DNA from: SAR324 cluster bacterium
GTDB lineage: Bacteria; SAR324; NAC60-12
Reading direction: 5' to 3'
Assembly: GCA_028281495.1 (NCBI GenBank)
Contig: JANQJU010000022.1
Coordinates: 1-64,000, forward strand
DNA: 64,000 nucleotides
Made by a program: the position numbers and the translations under genes. The notes under the pieces are model-generated. The model did not search any database. It saw only the letters and a program-made list of their open reading frames with translations, and was not told the DNA's origin. This document shows positions 54,027 to 63,584 of the stretch, one piece after another; the stretch's first letter is position 1, and each line of letters begins with the position of its first letter.

Positions 54027-57000
54027 TTAAAGACCCAATTCGTTGCGTTTTTTATCCATATAACTTCGCGCGCGAATCGCATTTTTTTGACGTGCTTTTT
54101 CAAAAAGCTTCTTTTTCTCAGCTTCGATCCTTTGATAATCTTGAATCGCTTGTTTGCCTAGACTGTCAAGGGTTTTCGATAACTTGGCCGGAGCGAGCAT
54201 TGCTGGAGTGCCTATAGAAGCAGCAGACCAAATTTCATTGGCAACGCCGTTGGCATAAATTCGGTAAAATTTGGGGGAAACCGTCAATTCAAAATCACCA
54301 TGATTGACCCACGTTTTGAACTGCGGTTGACGCTCAGGATCCAGCTTGATTTTCAATTGATCCAAGGCATCGACAAACATTTGGCGGCAATCTTTACTAT
54401 GAAGCTGTAAAAAAAATCGAGGAAAATTCTCATCTTGCGTGACCAACTGATTGGAAGGCACTTTCACCTTAATTTTAGCAATCGAAAAGTTCACCACAAA
54501 GTGATCTCCAAAGTTATCCCGAACGACCAAAGAAATCGTGCCAAATCGGTTGACATTGCACAGCATTAAAATTTCACTGATATAGTGAATATTTTCTAGC
54601 AATTCTTGAGGATTGACTTTTTTAGGTTTGAAAAAATCATGAATGATAAATGCTAAATCTTGGAGGTCTTGATGCGTGAGTGGGTTGGTTGCCACAGGGC
54701 TGGAATGTCGCACTGCGGGCTTTTCAAATGAAGTGAGATTCTTCGAAGAAAACCCCACATACCCACTGAAGACACAGCGTGCTAAGCCTTCCACCATTTG
54801 GTCTTCAAACATTTCCATTTCGCTTTCCTCTTTTTTACCCCGGGAATCACTCTTGCTGAGTACCGATTTAAACATCCAGTTTTGGGTTCCTGGGCTGAAA
54901 CCGAGCATGATTTTTTTACGGGGAATGCTGAGGCTTTTGGAAATGGGCAGCGGAACTTGGAACGGTTTTCTCTTAAAGTTACGTTCGAAATGATATTTAA
55001 AAATTACATTTTCTAGTGGGTCGCCAGCCAATTTCACACGAGCATCCAAAATATATTTTTCCATAGTCTGGGAAGATGCTTTGATTTGGAATTTTTGATA
55101 ATGCTCCACCAACCCTTCAACATATTGGTGCATTTGATCCCGATCTTTTTTCAGTTCTGCCAATTGAATTTGTTCCATCGAGTTTAATGTGGCTTCGGTA
55201 TTGGCTTTTTGGAGAATCGTTTCATCGGCAATTACCATCTGGCGATTGATTTCTTCCAAATGTTTTCGAGTTTCGCCTTCCACTGAGCGTGGCATGAAGG
55301 TCGGGCCACCTATTTTGCTCAAATAGCGCATGATTTGCTTCATGGCCCGCTCTGTCCCCACACTCAACAATTTCTGTTCTACTTTGGTCATCGATTGAAG
55401 AAAGGATTCTTTGAGTTCTTCTTCCATACGATTGCCGATATCGTCTCTTCCTTGGGCGAATTTCATCAGTTCAAAACGTTCCTGTTGTTGCGGCACAAAC
55501 AACTCATAAAATTTTACCAAGGATCGCTTTCGCCAATTGACACCCGTTTTATCCAGCCAGATCGGTTTTGCATCGTTATTGAAATCGATAATGTCTGAAA
55601 GACGGATATGCTGAGTAAAACAAAAGATAATTTGTTTTTGAATTTTCGTATCTTCAAACCGCATCAGCATTTCGGTGAACTTTAACCACCACGGGTCCCG
55701 AATGAGAGGCGGGAATTCTTTCTCCATTGCCTGGATTGCATCGACATAGGGGTGTTCAATCTCGTTCTTGATGTAATATCGATCTTCTGGATGCCAAAGA
55801 AGGCGTGTCAAGCTGGTGGGAAGATCTTGGTCTTCTTCCAAGCAAACGATCATTTCCAGCCACCAACAGTTGAGCAGCGCTTTGGGTAAATTCCGGTGGC
55901 TCACCTTTTCGCTTTCACGGAGGTAAATCGGAATGGAATGCTGCCAGATTTTTTCTCGCGGAATTTGAATTTCTCCCCAGTCGGGAAGTGATTGCAGAGA
56001 GAAGGTATCACTGCCCCCTTCTTTGGTTTGTGAGACCATCCATTCTTGAGCTGGCAACGCACCGACAGAAAGCATGACTTTGAAATCATGTGGAAGGTCG
56101 AAGGGCATGGGACTGATGCCACACAGCAGGATAGCTGGATTGAGCAAAAAATCATTCAGCATCAACGAGTATGCCATGCTTCCTTCTGGAGATACCAGAA
56201 ACGGTGTGTGTTGCCCGGCTCTTTGGTTTCGTAGGATGTTGGTGAACAAATGCACCTCGGTGCTAGGGTACTTTTGGGTGAGATACGCTTCCGTTTGTTG
56301 GATTTTTTTATGAAGCGCATATTCGCTTTTCGCTTCCACCTTCACCGCTTCCCGGTCCGAATAGAAATCAATCAAACTCACTTTTTGATTACGGAAACTT
56401 TTCTGAAGCGCATACAGCAACTCTTCCAAAAATTCTTCTTTGAGAAAATGACCTTGGGGATCAAACTCTTTTTTGACGAGCTGCATCAGTTCAGCCAAGA
56501 GGTCTTGGGCTTCTATTGAAATGTGTTCAGCAATATAAACCAGAAAAGCTTTCAAAATCGGCGCGCGCTGTTTCACTTGGGAAAGGTGCTCCAGCAAAAG
56601 CATAATACGGGTGTTGCCCTTCACTTGATCTAATGGAATTCCTTTCTTGGCAGCACGTTGACGAAGCACTTGTTGGGCATTCGCTTTGCCAAGGAATTGA
56701 TCTTGATAGAACCCTGCCAACCAGCCAGCTAGCTTGTCGCGAGTGAGGGTACTCGCCGAATGAGGAAAGCAACTCGGGCGTATTTTTTCGCGATTGATCG
56801 ACTTGAGCAGTGGAAAGCACTTCATAAATTGCGGCAAGTACTTTTCCATAAAGGGGAAATTGGGAAGGATTTGCGAAATCTGTTTCCAAAGCAACGTGCA
56901 TTGCTGCTGTGGCTTCAATTGATTGAAGGCTTTCCAAGCCTCCTTCTCTAAAGCCTTTCGATACGTGCTGGGAAAAATAGATGTCACGATTTGCAATTCT

Positions 57001-57950
57001 TCAGCGCTCAGCCCTTCTTGACAACGAGTGACTACCTGCTCTTTGGCACGTTCCGTAATGGCATTCTGCTGGGCATCTGGAAGGACCCGCTCCAGAAAAT
57101 CCTCCCATAGATGGTCGAGCACATAAGCAAAGAGCGCGATAAAAAAGTCCCCATCATTCCAGCGATAATCGTATTCTGGATTGGTATTGAAGATCACCTG
57201 AAGATCCATGTCTGAGTCGGGCTTATGGCCAATTCCTCCTAAACTTCCAATCGTGGTCATGGCCTTGATGATCGGTTCCGAATTATTGCCCAGCTGAGAA
57301 GCCAAATCAGAGTATTCCCCATTCAAAAAACCGGTCATTCCTTGAATATTTTTACCCGAATCGCCTTCTATCATGTATTCGGGCAAAAACCGCTCTAGGC
57401 CCGCTACACCACACAATGCTTTTTCGTTGAACACCTGATAAACATTCTTTTGCATGATCGGATTGCCCTTGGCGTCAAAACCTTGGGTATCGGACAATTC
57501 AAAGGGGGCGGTCTCAGTAGGGTTGATGTCACACAAGAACAGACATTCGTAGATGGTTTTGTGCATATCGTCGTCGGCCAGTCCCACCAAACTTTCTACC
57601 CGTTCTCGGTTGGCCGTGCCCATCGCTTCGTATTCTTTCAGTGCATACTCTTTGAAGGAGGCAATTTGGTCTTTGGGATATGTTTCTGTCAGATGATCAC
57701 AAATCGACGTATTTTGCAGAGAGTCCAAAATTTGATGGAGGGATTTTTCGACCGATTCATTCCATGGATTGATCCGGATTAATCGGTACAAGGCAATGAA
57801 GTTATCCCATTGCTGATTGTATTGGGGGTGGCGTTTGGGAACGTTGAGCTTGTTATCGGCAGGCTGGGCTTTCGCTTTCGGTTTGCCGGTGCGGGCTGCA
57901 GCTTTCTGCTTCTGCTGTTGGTTGAGGAAACCCTTTAATTTGGAAAGCAT
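54027..57950 (-). CDS. Giant class I adenylate cyclase-like protein
   Basis: 1307 residues; E. coli CyaA has 848. A nucleotidyltransferase-type motif, G235-S236 followed by D245, D247 and D249 in the order GS...DSDMD, matches the class I cyclase active site. A second region, ~595-710 (SLMLNDFLLNPAILLC, GISPMPFDLPHDFKVMLSVGALPAQEW, RNLPKALLNCWWLEMIVCLEED), resembles the CyaA segment after LNEFYRT. The final ~450 residues have no recognised fold but are helical and basic. Probably makes cAMP. It lies 16 bp upstream of efp and downstream of an unknown 559-residue gene. Confidence 0.7.
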   Translation of the reverse strand: MLSKLKGFLNQQQKQKAAARTGKPKAKAQPADNKLNVPKRHPQYNQQWDNFIALYRLIRINPWNESVEKSLHQILDSLQNTSICDHLTETYPKDQIASFKEYALKEYEAMGTANRERVESLVGLADDDMHKTIYECLFLCDINPTETAPFELSDTQGFDAKGNPIMQKNVYQVFNEKALCGVAGLERFLPEYMIEGDSGKNIQGMTGFLNGEYSDLASQLGNNSEPIIKAMTTIGSLGGIGHKPDSDMDLQVIFNTNPEYDYRWNDGDFFIALFAYVLDHLWEDFLERVLPDAQQNAITERAKEQVVTRCQEGLSAEELQIVTSIFPSTYRKALEKEAWKAFNQLKPQQQCTLLWKQISQILPNFPFMEKYLPQFMKCFPLLKSINREKIRPSCFPHSASTLTRDKLAGWLAGFYQDQFLGKANAQQVLRQRAAKKGIPLDQVKGNTRIMLLLEHLSQVKQRAPILKAFLVYIAEHISIEAQDLLAELMQLVKKEFDPQGHFLKEEFLEELLYALQKSFRNQKVSLIDFYSDREAVKVEAKSEYALHKKIQQTEAYLTQKYPSTEVHLFTNILRNQRAGQHTPFLVSPEGSMAYSLMLNDFLLNPAILLCGISPMPFDLPHDFKVMLSVGALPAQEWMVSQTKEGGSDTFSLQSLPDWGEIQIPREKIWQHSIPIYLRESEKVSHRNLPKALLNCWWLEMIVCLEEDQDLPTSLTRLLWHPEDRYYIKNEIEHPYVDAIQAMEKEFPPLIRDPWWLKFTEMLMRFEDTKIQKQIIFCFTQHIRLSDIIDFNNDAKPIWLDKTGVNWRKRSLVKFYELFVPQQQERFELMKFAQGRDDIGNRMEEELKESFLQSMTKVEQKLLSVGTERAMKQIMRYLSKIGGPTFMPRSVEGETRKHLEEINRQMVIADETILQKANTEATLNSMEQIQLAELKKDRDQMHQYVEGLVEHYQKFQIKASSQTMEKYILDARVKLAGDPLENVIFKYHFERNFKRKPFQVPLPISKSLSIPRKKIMLGFSPGTQNWMFKSVLSKSDSRGKKEESEMEMFEDQMVEGLARCVFSGYVGFSSKNLTSFEKPAVRHSSPVATNPLTHQDLQDLAFIIHDFFKPKKVNPQELLENIHYISEILMLCNVNRFGTISLVVRDNFGDHFVVNFSIAKIKVKVPSNQLVTQDENFPRFFLQLHSKDCRQMFVDALDQLKIKLDPERQPQFKTWVNHGDFELTVSPKFYRIYANGVANEIWSAASIGTPAMLAPAKLSKTLDSLGKQAIQDYQRIEAEKKKLFEKARQKNAIRARSYMDKKRNELGL

Positions 57951-58166
57951 GTCATGTCCCGGAGAAGTTCGTCAGCCCAATCATTTAACTCTGGAAGAGT
58001 TTCATCCTGAATACAAGGTTGAGGTGGAAAGGGAAACACCGACTTGAGAGGCAATACCGGGGACATCGTATCGCCTGCGGGGAACGGACTGTGTTCCGCC
58101 TCGAATTCACCGCTCTATAGATAGCAATGCACCCAGGAATGTCAATGCTGAATCGTGAACAGGAAA

Positions 58167-59846
58167 TTAGCGCGGAATCGCTAGAATATGCTGGTTATGA
58201 GGTGGAGGGAATATGAAAAAAAAGCCTTGGTGAATGTTTTTTATATAATCGCCACTCAGGTTCAACTCAATACAGATTTTGGGTTTGCCTGAATGCTTTT
58301 TGCCTCCTTTCTTCACAATGTAATATTTTGTCTCCCCGTTCCACTCCTGTTTTCCGATGAAACAGAGATAGTTTTGATAAGGGGAAGTGGACCCAATTTG
58401 TTCGAGTGGAGAGATTTCATAACGATAAGCATGCACAATTTCCAACTTACTCACAAATAGCTTCGTTTCAGCTACCTGCAATTTCACTCCAGCCGCATTC
58501 ATGGCACTCCAACGGAATTCATCCCAGCGGATACTTGGTAGGTATTCCAAAGGAATTTCCTCTTGGCCTTCTTCATAAGTGAAAGGAAACACATAAGGCA
58601 TCGACGTTACGCCCATGCCAAGCTCTTGGTCGTTGGTGATGGCAGGGTAATCGGTCGGGATTTCAGGTCGTTTTTCTTCCTCAGGCGGTGGTGGTTCTTC
58701 CTCTTCAAAGTCGTCGTCAGCAGGAATCTCGATCACAATTTCTTCCTTAGTTTGGACCTGCTCATTGAATTCCATGAATTTTTGTTGCATGTCCTCCACT
58801 TTTTTACTGCCCAGGTCGTGCTTGGCAGCCAAGCTGTTGATCGCTTGTTCGATCAACACCAAAAACATCTCCAATTGAAATTTTCCAGGCAACCCTTCTG
58901 GCAGGTTCGGATAGGACTCTTTCAGGCGCTGAGCCACTCGCAACCGGTTGAGGAAATGGCGGTCCACTAAGGTGTTTTCAAAGCTTTTGAAAAAGTTGGG
59001 GCGCTCTTGAGTCACGCGATGCAACAAAAATGAACTGTAGGTGCGAATTTCACGACATTGTGAAGCCAAGCCATGCAGAGGGTACACAGCATTGATCATA
59101 CTCACTTTATTGGCTTTTTTGATCTTGATGAGATTCCCCCACTCAAATGGCAACTTGGCTGGAGGACGGCGAAATTGTGGTGGTAAATGGCCTGAGTGAC
59201 GCACGGTTGTGGTATCGACAATTGTTTTCCATAAAAGGGCTTCTCGGCGGTATGCCACGATTGAGGCTTTATCCAAACTCAACCAAGGGTGGTTTGGATC
59301 CTTTTTATTATAGGCAGTTTGCAAGTCCTGGAGGTGTTCACGGATTTTTTTGAACATCAAATCGACAAGGGACAGGTAGGATTTCCGATTCTTTTTATCC
59401 ATGACCGCTTGAAATACAGCCGACTCATAGAACAACACCATGAGGCGCAACGGTGTGTAATTGCCTTTCTCCTTTTTAAAATTGACTACAAATTTGGCCT
59501 GCTGCTGATGCCACACTAGTAAGTTGCTCTTCCCAGCGAGTTCTGCAAGGAACGGAACGGCATAGTATAAAGCACGATTCTTTTCAAACGGGAGTTGGTC
59601 ATGCTGAGCATACAGCTTATCTTTGCTCTTGGAGAGGTGCGAGAGCGTCTTCAATAAGCTCAAAGCCATCAATTTGGTTTCGAAGGCGACGTCATCGCCT
59701 GCGTTGTTGAGAAAGTTCTCGGTGAGGTCGCTGTATCGTTGAATTTCTTCAAGAGTCAGGATTTTTTCTACAGACTCCTGCAATGACATCGCATCGAGCG
59801 CTTGTTCGGCTTCTTTAATGGGGATTTTATTTTCGTGCTTTGACAT
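58167..59846 (-). CDS. Hypothetical 559-residue protein beside the cyclase-like gene
   Basis: Not recognised. Cytosolic: no signal peptide or membrane helix. AAGGAG precedes the ATG. Residues 1-345 are helical and basic (LMALSLLKTLSHLSK, SYLSLVDLMFKKIREHLQDL). A low-complexity acidic/proline hinge follows (~395-415, ADDDFEEEEPPPPEEEKRPE), and a C-terminal beta-rich domain (~430-559) ends with KPKICIELNLSGDYI. Its position directly upstream of the giant cyclase-like gene, with a 216-bp gap, and after flgH, suggests a regulator or partner of either system; this is inference. Confidence 0.6.
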   Translation of the reverse strand: MSKHENKIPIKEAEQALDAMSLQESVEKILTLEEIQRYSDLTENFLNNAGDDVAFETKLMALSLLKTLSHLSKSKDKLYAQHDQLPFEKNRALYYAVPFLAELAGKSNLLVWHQQQAKFVVNFKKEKGNYTPLRLMVLFYESAVFQAVMDKKNRKSYLSLVDLMFKKIREHLQDLQTAYNKKDPNHPWLSLDKASIVAYRREALLWKTIVDTTTVRHSGHLPPQFRRPPAKLPFEWGNLIKIKKANKVSMINAVYPLHGLASQCREIRTYSSFLLHRVTQERPNFFKSFENTLVDRHFLNRLRVAQRLKESYPNLPEGLPGKFQLEMFLVLIEQAINSLAAKHDLGSKKVEDMQQKFMEFNEQVQTKEEIVIEIPADDDFEEEEPPPPEEEKRPEIPTDYPAITNDQELGMGVTSMPYVFPFTYEEGQEEIPLEYLPSIRWDEFRWSAMNAAGVKLQVAETKLFVSKLEIVHAYRYEISPLEQIGSTSPYQNYLCFIGKQEWNGETKYYIVKKGGKKHSGKPKICIELNLSGDYIKNIHQGFFFIFPPPHNQHILAIPR

Positions 59847-59946
59847 GGATGACGCTCCTTCACAAACCGGTCTTTCTCAATTCCTATACAACTTGTGTGC
59901 CGAAATTGTAAAGCGTCCCCGGTTTGTCAGGAGCCTGATGCCATTC

Positions 59947-60708
59947 CTATTTCTTGGCTTTGGTGAAATCGCTGATTCGTTCCAAAAGCCCTGCTTGTTG
60001 TTTGCCAATCAATGGAGCCAACTGTTGAAGACGACTGCGCAGCAAGCTTCCCAAAATTTGACGTTTGATCTTCACCTCTGGATACACAAGCTTGGAGGCA
60101 TCGACAATATTGGAATCATCCACATCCACAGGACGCAAAATTCCTTGAACTGTTGTGACATAACGCACCTGATTGCGTTGGCGATGATCCACTTTGCGGC
60201 CTCGAACTACCATGTTCCCGTTGGGCAGAACACGTACCACTTCGGCAGAAATCGTGTCTAACGAGCGGAGGATTTCGTTTTGTTCTTCTTCCAGTGTGTC
60301 TCGAAGGGTCAATGCTTCTAAGGCAAGATTCGCACGAGCGAGATCGTTTTGAGGAGCCTCTTCCTCCTCTTTGGGGGGGGGGACACTGACGATATCTGCA
60401 ACCTGAGCGATGGTCAGCAAGTCATGACGAAAACGAGCACGGTGGTCTCGCAAGAGATTGCCAAATGACGATTCGTTACGCCACAACGAACCTTCATACA
60501 AATTGCGTCGGGTTGAAATTTTAGGACGTCTTCGCACCTTCGCACTTTGTGGCTCTTGGGAAATCTGCCGAGGGGCCACTGCTGGGGCTGCTGGAGCTTT
60601 TGTTTTTAAGGGATTGAGCTTTTGAAGCTGTGTACAGCCTTCTAGCATGAGGGCAAAACAGATCCCGATAAACAAAACGGCATACGGAGAGCGGCGAATC
60701 GGTTTCAT
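59947..60708 (-). CDS. flgH: Flagellar L-ring protein FlgH (lipoprotein)
   Basis: 253 residues from ATG 60708, after CAGGAA; the longer frame has no lipoprotein signal. Lipobox ICFALMLEGC gives a lipid-modified Cys. FlgH features: GSLWRNESSFGNLLRDHRARFRHDLLTI, then VVRVLPNGNMVVRGRK and VQGILRPVDVDDSNIVDASKL. The C-terminal half is longer than usual (SLLRSRLQQLAPLIGKQQAGLLERISDF). It forms the outer-membrane L-ring. flgI and flgJ, which usually follow, are absent here. Confidence 0.88.
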   Translation of the reverse strand: MKPIRRSPYAVLFIGICFALMLEGCTQLQKLNPLKTKAPAAPAVAPRQISQEPQSAKVRRRPKISTRRNLYEGSLWRNESSFGNLLRDHRARFRHDLLTIAQVADIVSVPPPKEEEEAPQNDLARANLALEALTLRDTLEEEQNEILRSLDTISAEVVRVLPNGNMVVRGRKVDHRQRNQVRYVTTVQGILRPVDVDDSNIVDASKLVYPEVKIKRQILGSLLRSRLQQLAPLIGKQQAGLLERISDFTKAKK

Positions 60709-60749
60709 GGTATTTTTCCTGGTTGGGAGGTGAAAAAAGAAAAATCCGG

Positions 60750-61739
60750 TCAATACACTTGTACTTGATTGCTACTTTTGACTTCGGCTTGGACGATGGT
60801 TTTGCTGGTCAAATTCCTTACAGAAATGCGTTCTCCCAAACGACCTTTGCTCATTGCAATGCCAGGGGTGGTCAAACGAAGACTGTTGGTCTCATATACA
60901 ATCAAAAGTTGATCACCGGTTTTCACTAAGGGTGGTGTGGTGATGGCATTTTGATGCAACACCTCATTAGAACCAATGGGACGTTTGGTGACCTTCCCCA
61001 CCAGCTTGGATTTGTCTGTGACATAATTGGTAGGCAACCGATCTACATTCATACGAAGTTTCTGTAGATCTGCATCTTGAATCACTTTGTCACGCTTGAT
61101 GGTGTCTTTTGCGACATAAACCTCTTTGTACACTTTCACATGGACGCGTACTGGCACTTTTTTTTCCACTTTGCCGTTGATGGAAAATGCCACCTCGTAG
61201 TTGCGATAGCCTCCTTCTTTTTTGTATTTCCCTCGGCTCTTCACTTCATAGGTTAGCTCTCCCCGTGGCAAAAAAATATCACGGCTTTTGGAAAGCAACT
61301 TGGGTTTCATATCTCCTCCTTCCAGTGTGTTTTCCAAATGCGTCAACACGGCTTTGTCGATGTCGTCACCTGTGATGCGCAAGGCAGCACGGCGTATCGT
61401 GGCTTTCTGCAATTCGGGAAAGAGGATGCGTTCTTTTTTGATATGTTTGCGCAACCGGGACAAAATCAAGGACCGATTCACTACTAAAGAACCCCCTGGT
61501 AGAGGCGAGCGTCCGATTTGTACATTCGCCAATTTCTCCAAGAGCATGGGATCGGCTCCTTCTAATTGAGCAATCTCAGACAGCTTGTAATACCGACTAT
61601 CCACAATGACTTCTGATTCTAAAAAGATTTGTACCGGTATCTCACCTTCAAAAGCCTGAGTTTGTGCTCCAAGAGGGTTTATTCCGCCCAAAAGAGTCAA
61701 TAGCAAGAAGCCTTGTAGAATTCGGAAAATCGACATCAT
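60750..61739 (-). CDS. flgA: Flagellar basal body P-ring formation chaperone FlgA
   Basis: 329 residues. A signal peptide (to ~25, cleaved near LGAQT), then the SAF/FlgA domain in the C-terminal half: VYVAKDTIKRDKVIQDADLQ, VGKVTKRPIGSNEVLHQNAI, TPPLVKTGDQLLIVYETNSLRLTTPGIAMSKGRLGERISVRN. It chaperones P-ring assembly by FlgI in the periplasm. GAGG precedes the ATG. The N-terminal half is longer than in enterobacterial FlgA, as is common in deltaproteobacteria. Third gene of the rod/ring operon. Confidence 0.9.
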   Translation of the reverse strand: MMSIFRILQGFLLLTLLGGINPLGAQTQAFEGEIPVQIFLESEVIVDSRYYKLSEIAQLEGADPMLLEKLANVQIGRSPLPGGSLVVNRSLILSRLRKHIKKERILFPELQKATIRRAALRITGDDIDKAVLTHLENTLEGGDMKPKLLSKSRDIFLPRGELTYEVKSRGKYKKEGGYRNYEVAFSINGKVEKKVPVRVHVKVYKEVYVAKDTIKRDKVIQDADLQKLRMNVDRLPTNYVTDKSKLVGKVTKRPIGSNEVLHQNAITTPPLVKTGDQLLIVYETNSLRLTTPGIAMSKGRLGERISVRNLTSKTIVQAEVKSSNQVQVY

Positions 61740-61780
61740 GATTACCTCGTCGTGATGACTCCACTCAGAAGAGAAAAGCG

Positions 61781-62569
61781 TTACTGAGTGAGGTTATTTG
61801 CAGTTTGCAACATTTGGTCAGCGGTTTGAATCGCTTTAGAATTCACTTCGTAAGCGCGTTGCGCGGTGATCATGTTCACCATCTCTTCCACAACTGAGAC
61901 ATTGGAACCCTCCAAGAAACCTTGGTTGAGCGTTCCCATTCCATTGATTCCAGGGGTTTCAACAATCGGATTTCCCGAAGCGGGTGAAGACAAATATAAG
62001 CTTTTCCCAATTGGGGTCATTCCAGCTGCATTGGGGAAACGGGCCAGTTGAATGGTGCCTACGGCTTCTGGTTCCGTATCGTCACGAAGAAATACGGAAA
62101 CCGTGCCATCAAAGCCAATTTCTATTTTTCGAGTTTCTTGAGGAATATTGATTTCTGGGTCCAGAAACATGCCATCATCCGTTACTAGGCGCCCGAGACC
62201 GTCGATATTGAAGTGCCCAGAACGGGTGTATGCAATCGCTCCATTGGGTTGGAGGATCTGGAAGAAGCCAGGACCATCAATACTGATGTCCAACTGATTC
62301 CCTGTGCTTTCCATATTGCCTTGGGTGTGGATCTTTTCGGAGGTGACATGTTTCACCCCGTGTCCGACATGCACCCCTACCGGCACTTGTGTCGAGGAAG
62401 AAGAAGCCACTCCGGCCACTCGCTCGTTGTGGTAAAGGAGATCTTGAAAGTTATTCCGACTCTTCTTGAAGCCCGTGGTGTTCACGTTGGCTAAGTTGTT
62501 GGAGACGGTATCAATTTGTCTCTGTTGGGCCACCATCCCAGTGGCTGCCGTAAACAATGAACGCATCAT
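61781..62569 (-). CDS. flgG: Distal rod protein FlgG
   Basis: 262 residues, exact family length. N-terminal helix MMRSLFTAATGMVAQQRQIDTVSNNLANVNTTGFKK is diagnostic; C-terminal EGSNVSVVEEMVNMITAQRAYEVNSKAIQTADQMLQ completes the coiled coil. It forms the distal rod between the proximal rod and the hook. AGGAG lies upstream. It follows flgF by 35 bp in the usual order flgF-flgG. Confidence 0.96.
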   Translation of the reverse strand: MMRSLFTAATGMVAQQRQIDTVSNNLANVNTTGFKKSRNNFQDLLYHNERVAGVASSSSTQVPVGVHVGHGVKHVTSEKIHTQGNMESTGNQLDISIDGPGFFQILQPNGAIAYTRSGHFNIDGLGRLVTDDGMFLDPEINIPQETRKIEIGFDGTVSVFLRDDTEPEAVGTIQLARFPNAAGMTPIGKSLYLSSPASGNPIVETPGINGMGTLNQGFLEGSNVSVVEEMVNMITAQRAYEVNSKAIQTADQMLQTANNLTQ

Positions 62570-62604
62570 AGCGGGTCAACTCCTATCCAAAAGTGATGAA
62601 AACA

Positions 62605-63378
62605 TTAAGTGAGTCGGGAAATGGAAATCGCTTTTTCGTCCAAGCGGTCCATACTGGTCATGGCTTTTTGGATTTGTTCGTAGACTCGATTGCCATTGAT
62701 CATGTTGACCATCTCTTTCACGGTGCTCACATTCGATTCTTCAATCATACCTTGTTTGATAACGGCTTCTTTTGCGGGAATGGGCACGTTATCGCTGCCC
62801 ATGGGTGCAAACATCGATTTGCCCAGCTTCTGCAAATTGTGTGGGTTGCGGAATTCCACGACATTGAGAGAATCCACAAACTGCCCATCCACATGCACGC
62901 CTCCGTTGGCATCGACCTTCACATCGGTCCCTTCAATTTTGATTGGTCCTTGCCTTCCTAGCACTTGGAATCCATCTTTGGTTACGATTTCTCCATTATG
63001 ATTCAAACTGAATTGCCCTCCTCGCGTGTAGCGATCTCCTTGAGGGGTAGAAATGGTGAAAAAACCTTCTTTCTCAATGGCCAAATCGAAGGGATTGTCC
63101 GTCGCTCGGATAGGACCTTCTGAGAAATTTTTTCCAACAGATTCAATCACTACGGAAGATTTGTCCATACCCACATAAAGATCCAAGTACTCATGGGGTT
63201 GAAACAATTCTTCATCCGACTCCGGTGCCACCCGTGTGGCTTTCGATAACACTTCTCGAAATACCGGCTGATCCCCCTTATACCCTGTGGTTGAGGCATT
63301 GGTGAGATTGTTGGAAGAGGATTCGAGCGTCTTTTCGTAAGCACGCCCTGCTGAAATCAAGCTTTGGATACCGCTCAT
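62605..63378 (-). CDS. flgF: Flagellar rod/hook-basal body protein FlgF
   Basis: 257 residues. SGIQSLISAGRAYEKTLESSSNNLTNASTTGYKGDQPVF is the rod-protein N-terminus, with Thr/Ser changes from the NNLANVNTTGFK consensus; the C-terminus is EESNVSTVKEMVNMINGNRVYEQIQK. AAGGAG precedes the ATG. It is the first gene of the operon, with a sigma-54 promoter upstream. Proximal rod component. Confidence 0.93.
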   Translation of the reverse strand: MSGIQSLISAGRAYEKTLESSSNNLTNASTTGYKGDQPVFREVLSKATRVAPESDEELFQPHEYLDLYVGMDKSSVVIESVGKNFSEGPIRATDNPFDLAIEKEGFFTISTPQGDRYTRGGQFSLNHNGEIVTKDGFQVLGRQGPIKIEGTDVKVDANGGVHVDGQFVDSLNVVEFRNPHNLQKLGKSMFAPMGSDNVPIPAKEAVIKQGMIEESNVSTVKEMVNMINGNRVYEQIQKAMTSMDRLDEKAISISRLT

Positions 63379-63425
63379 GGGACATCTCCTTGTTCACATC
63401 ACGTTGATTGGGTGATGAAAAGAAA

Positions 63426-63441
63426 AGCAAACGATGTACCA
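63426..63441 (-). promoter_or_regulatory. Sigma-54 (RpoN) promoter of the flgF operon
   Basis: Minus strand: TGGTAC (63436-63441), five bases, TTGC (63427-63430), then T. This is TGG-Y-A-C-N5-TTGC with the correct GG-N10-GC spacing, ~48 bp upstream of the flgF ATG. Sigma-54 promoters drive middle flagellar genes in many polar-flagellated bacteria through FlrC/FleQ-type activators. Confidence 0.85.
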
Positions 63442-63584
63442 ACATGAAGGAAAGCTTGTTTTGAAAGGTGTAGCTTTGTGTGCTTGTAGGTTTGATTGTC
63501 CGATTGGGGTTTGCTAGTTTGACATCCAGATGTTTTGGGAGAGCAATACTAGATACGATACAAGCCTATAGCCATGAAGGGGGT

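Noticed and set aside
57817..58047. 76-residue plus-strand ORF opposite the start of the cyclase-like gene
   Set aside because: Overlaps the N-terminal Lys/Gln-rich coding region in antisense and has no ribosome binding site.
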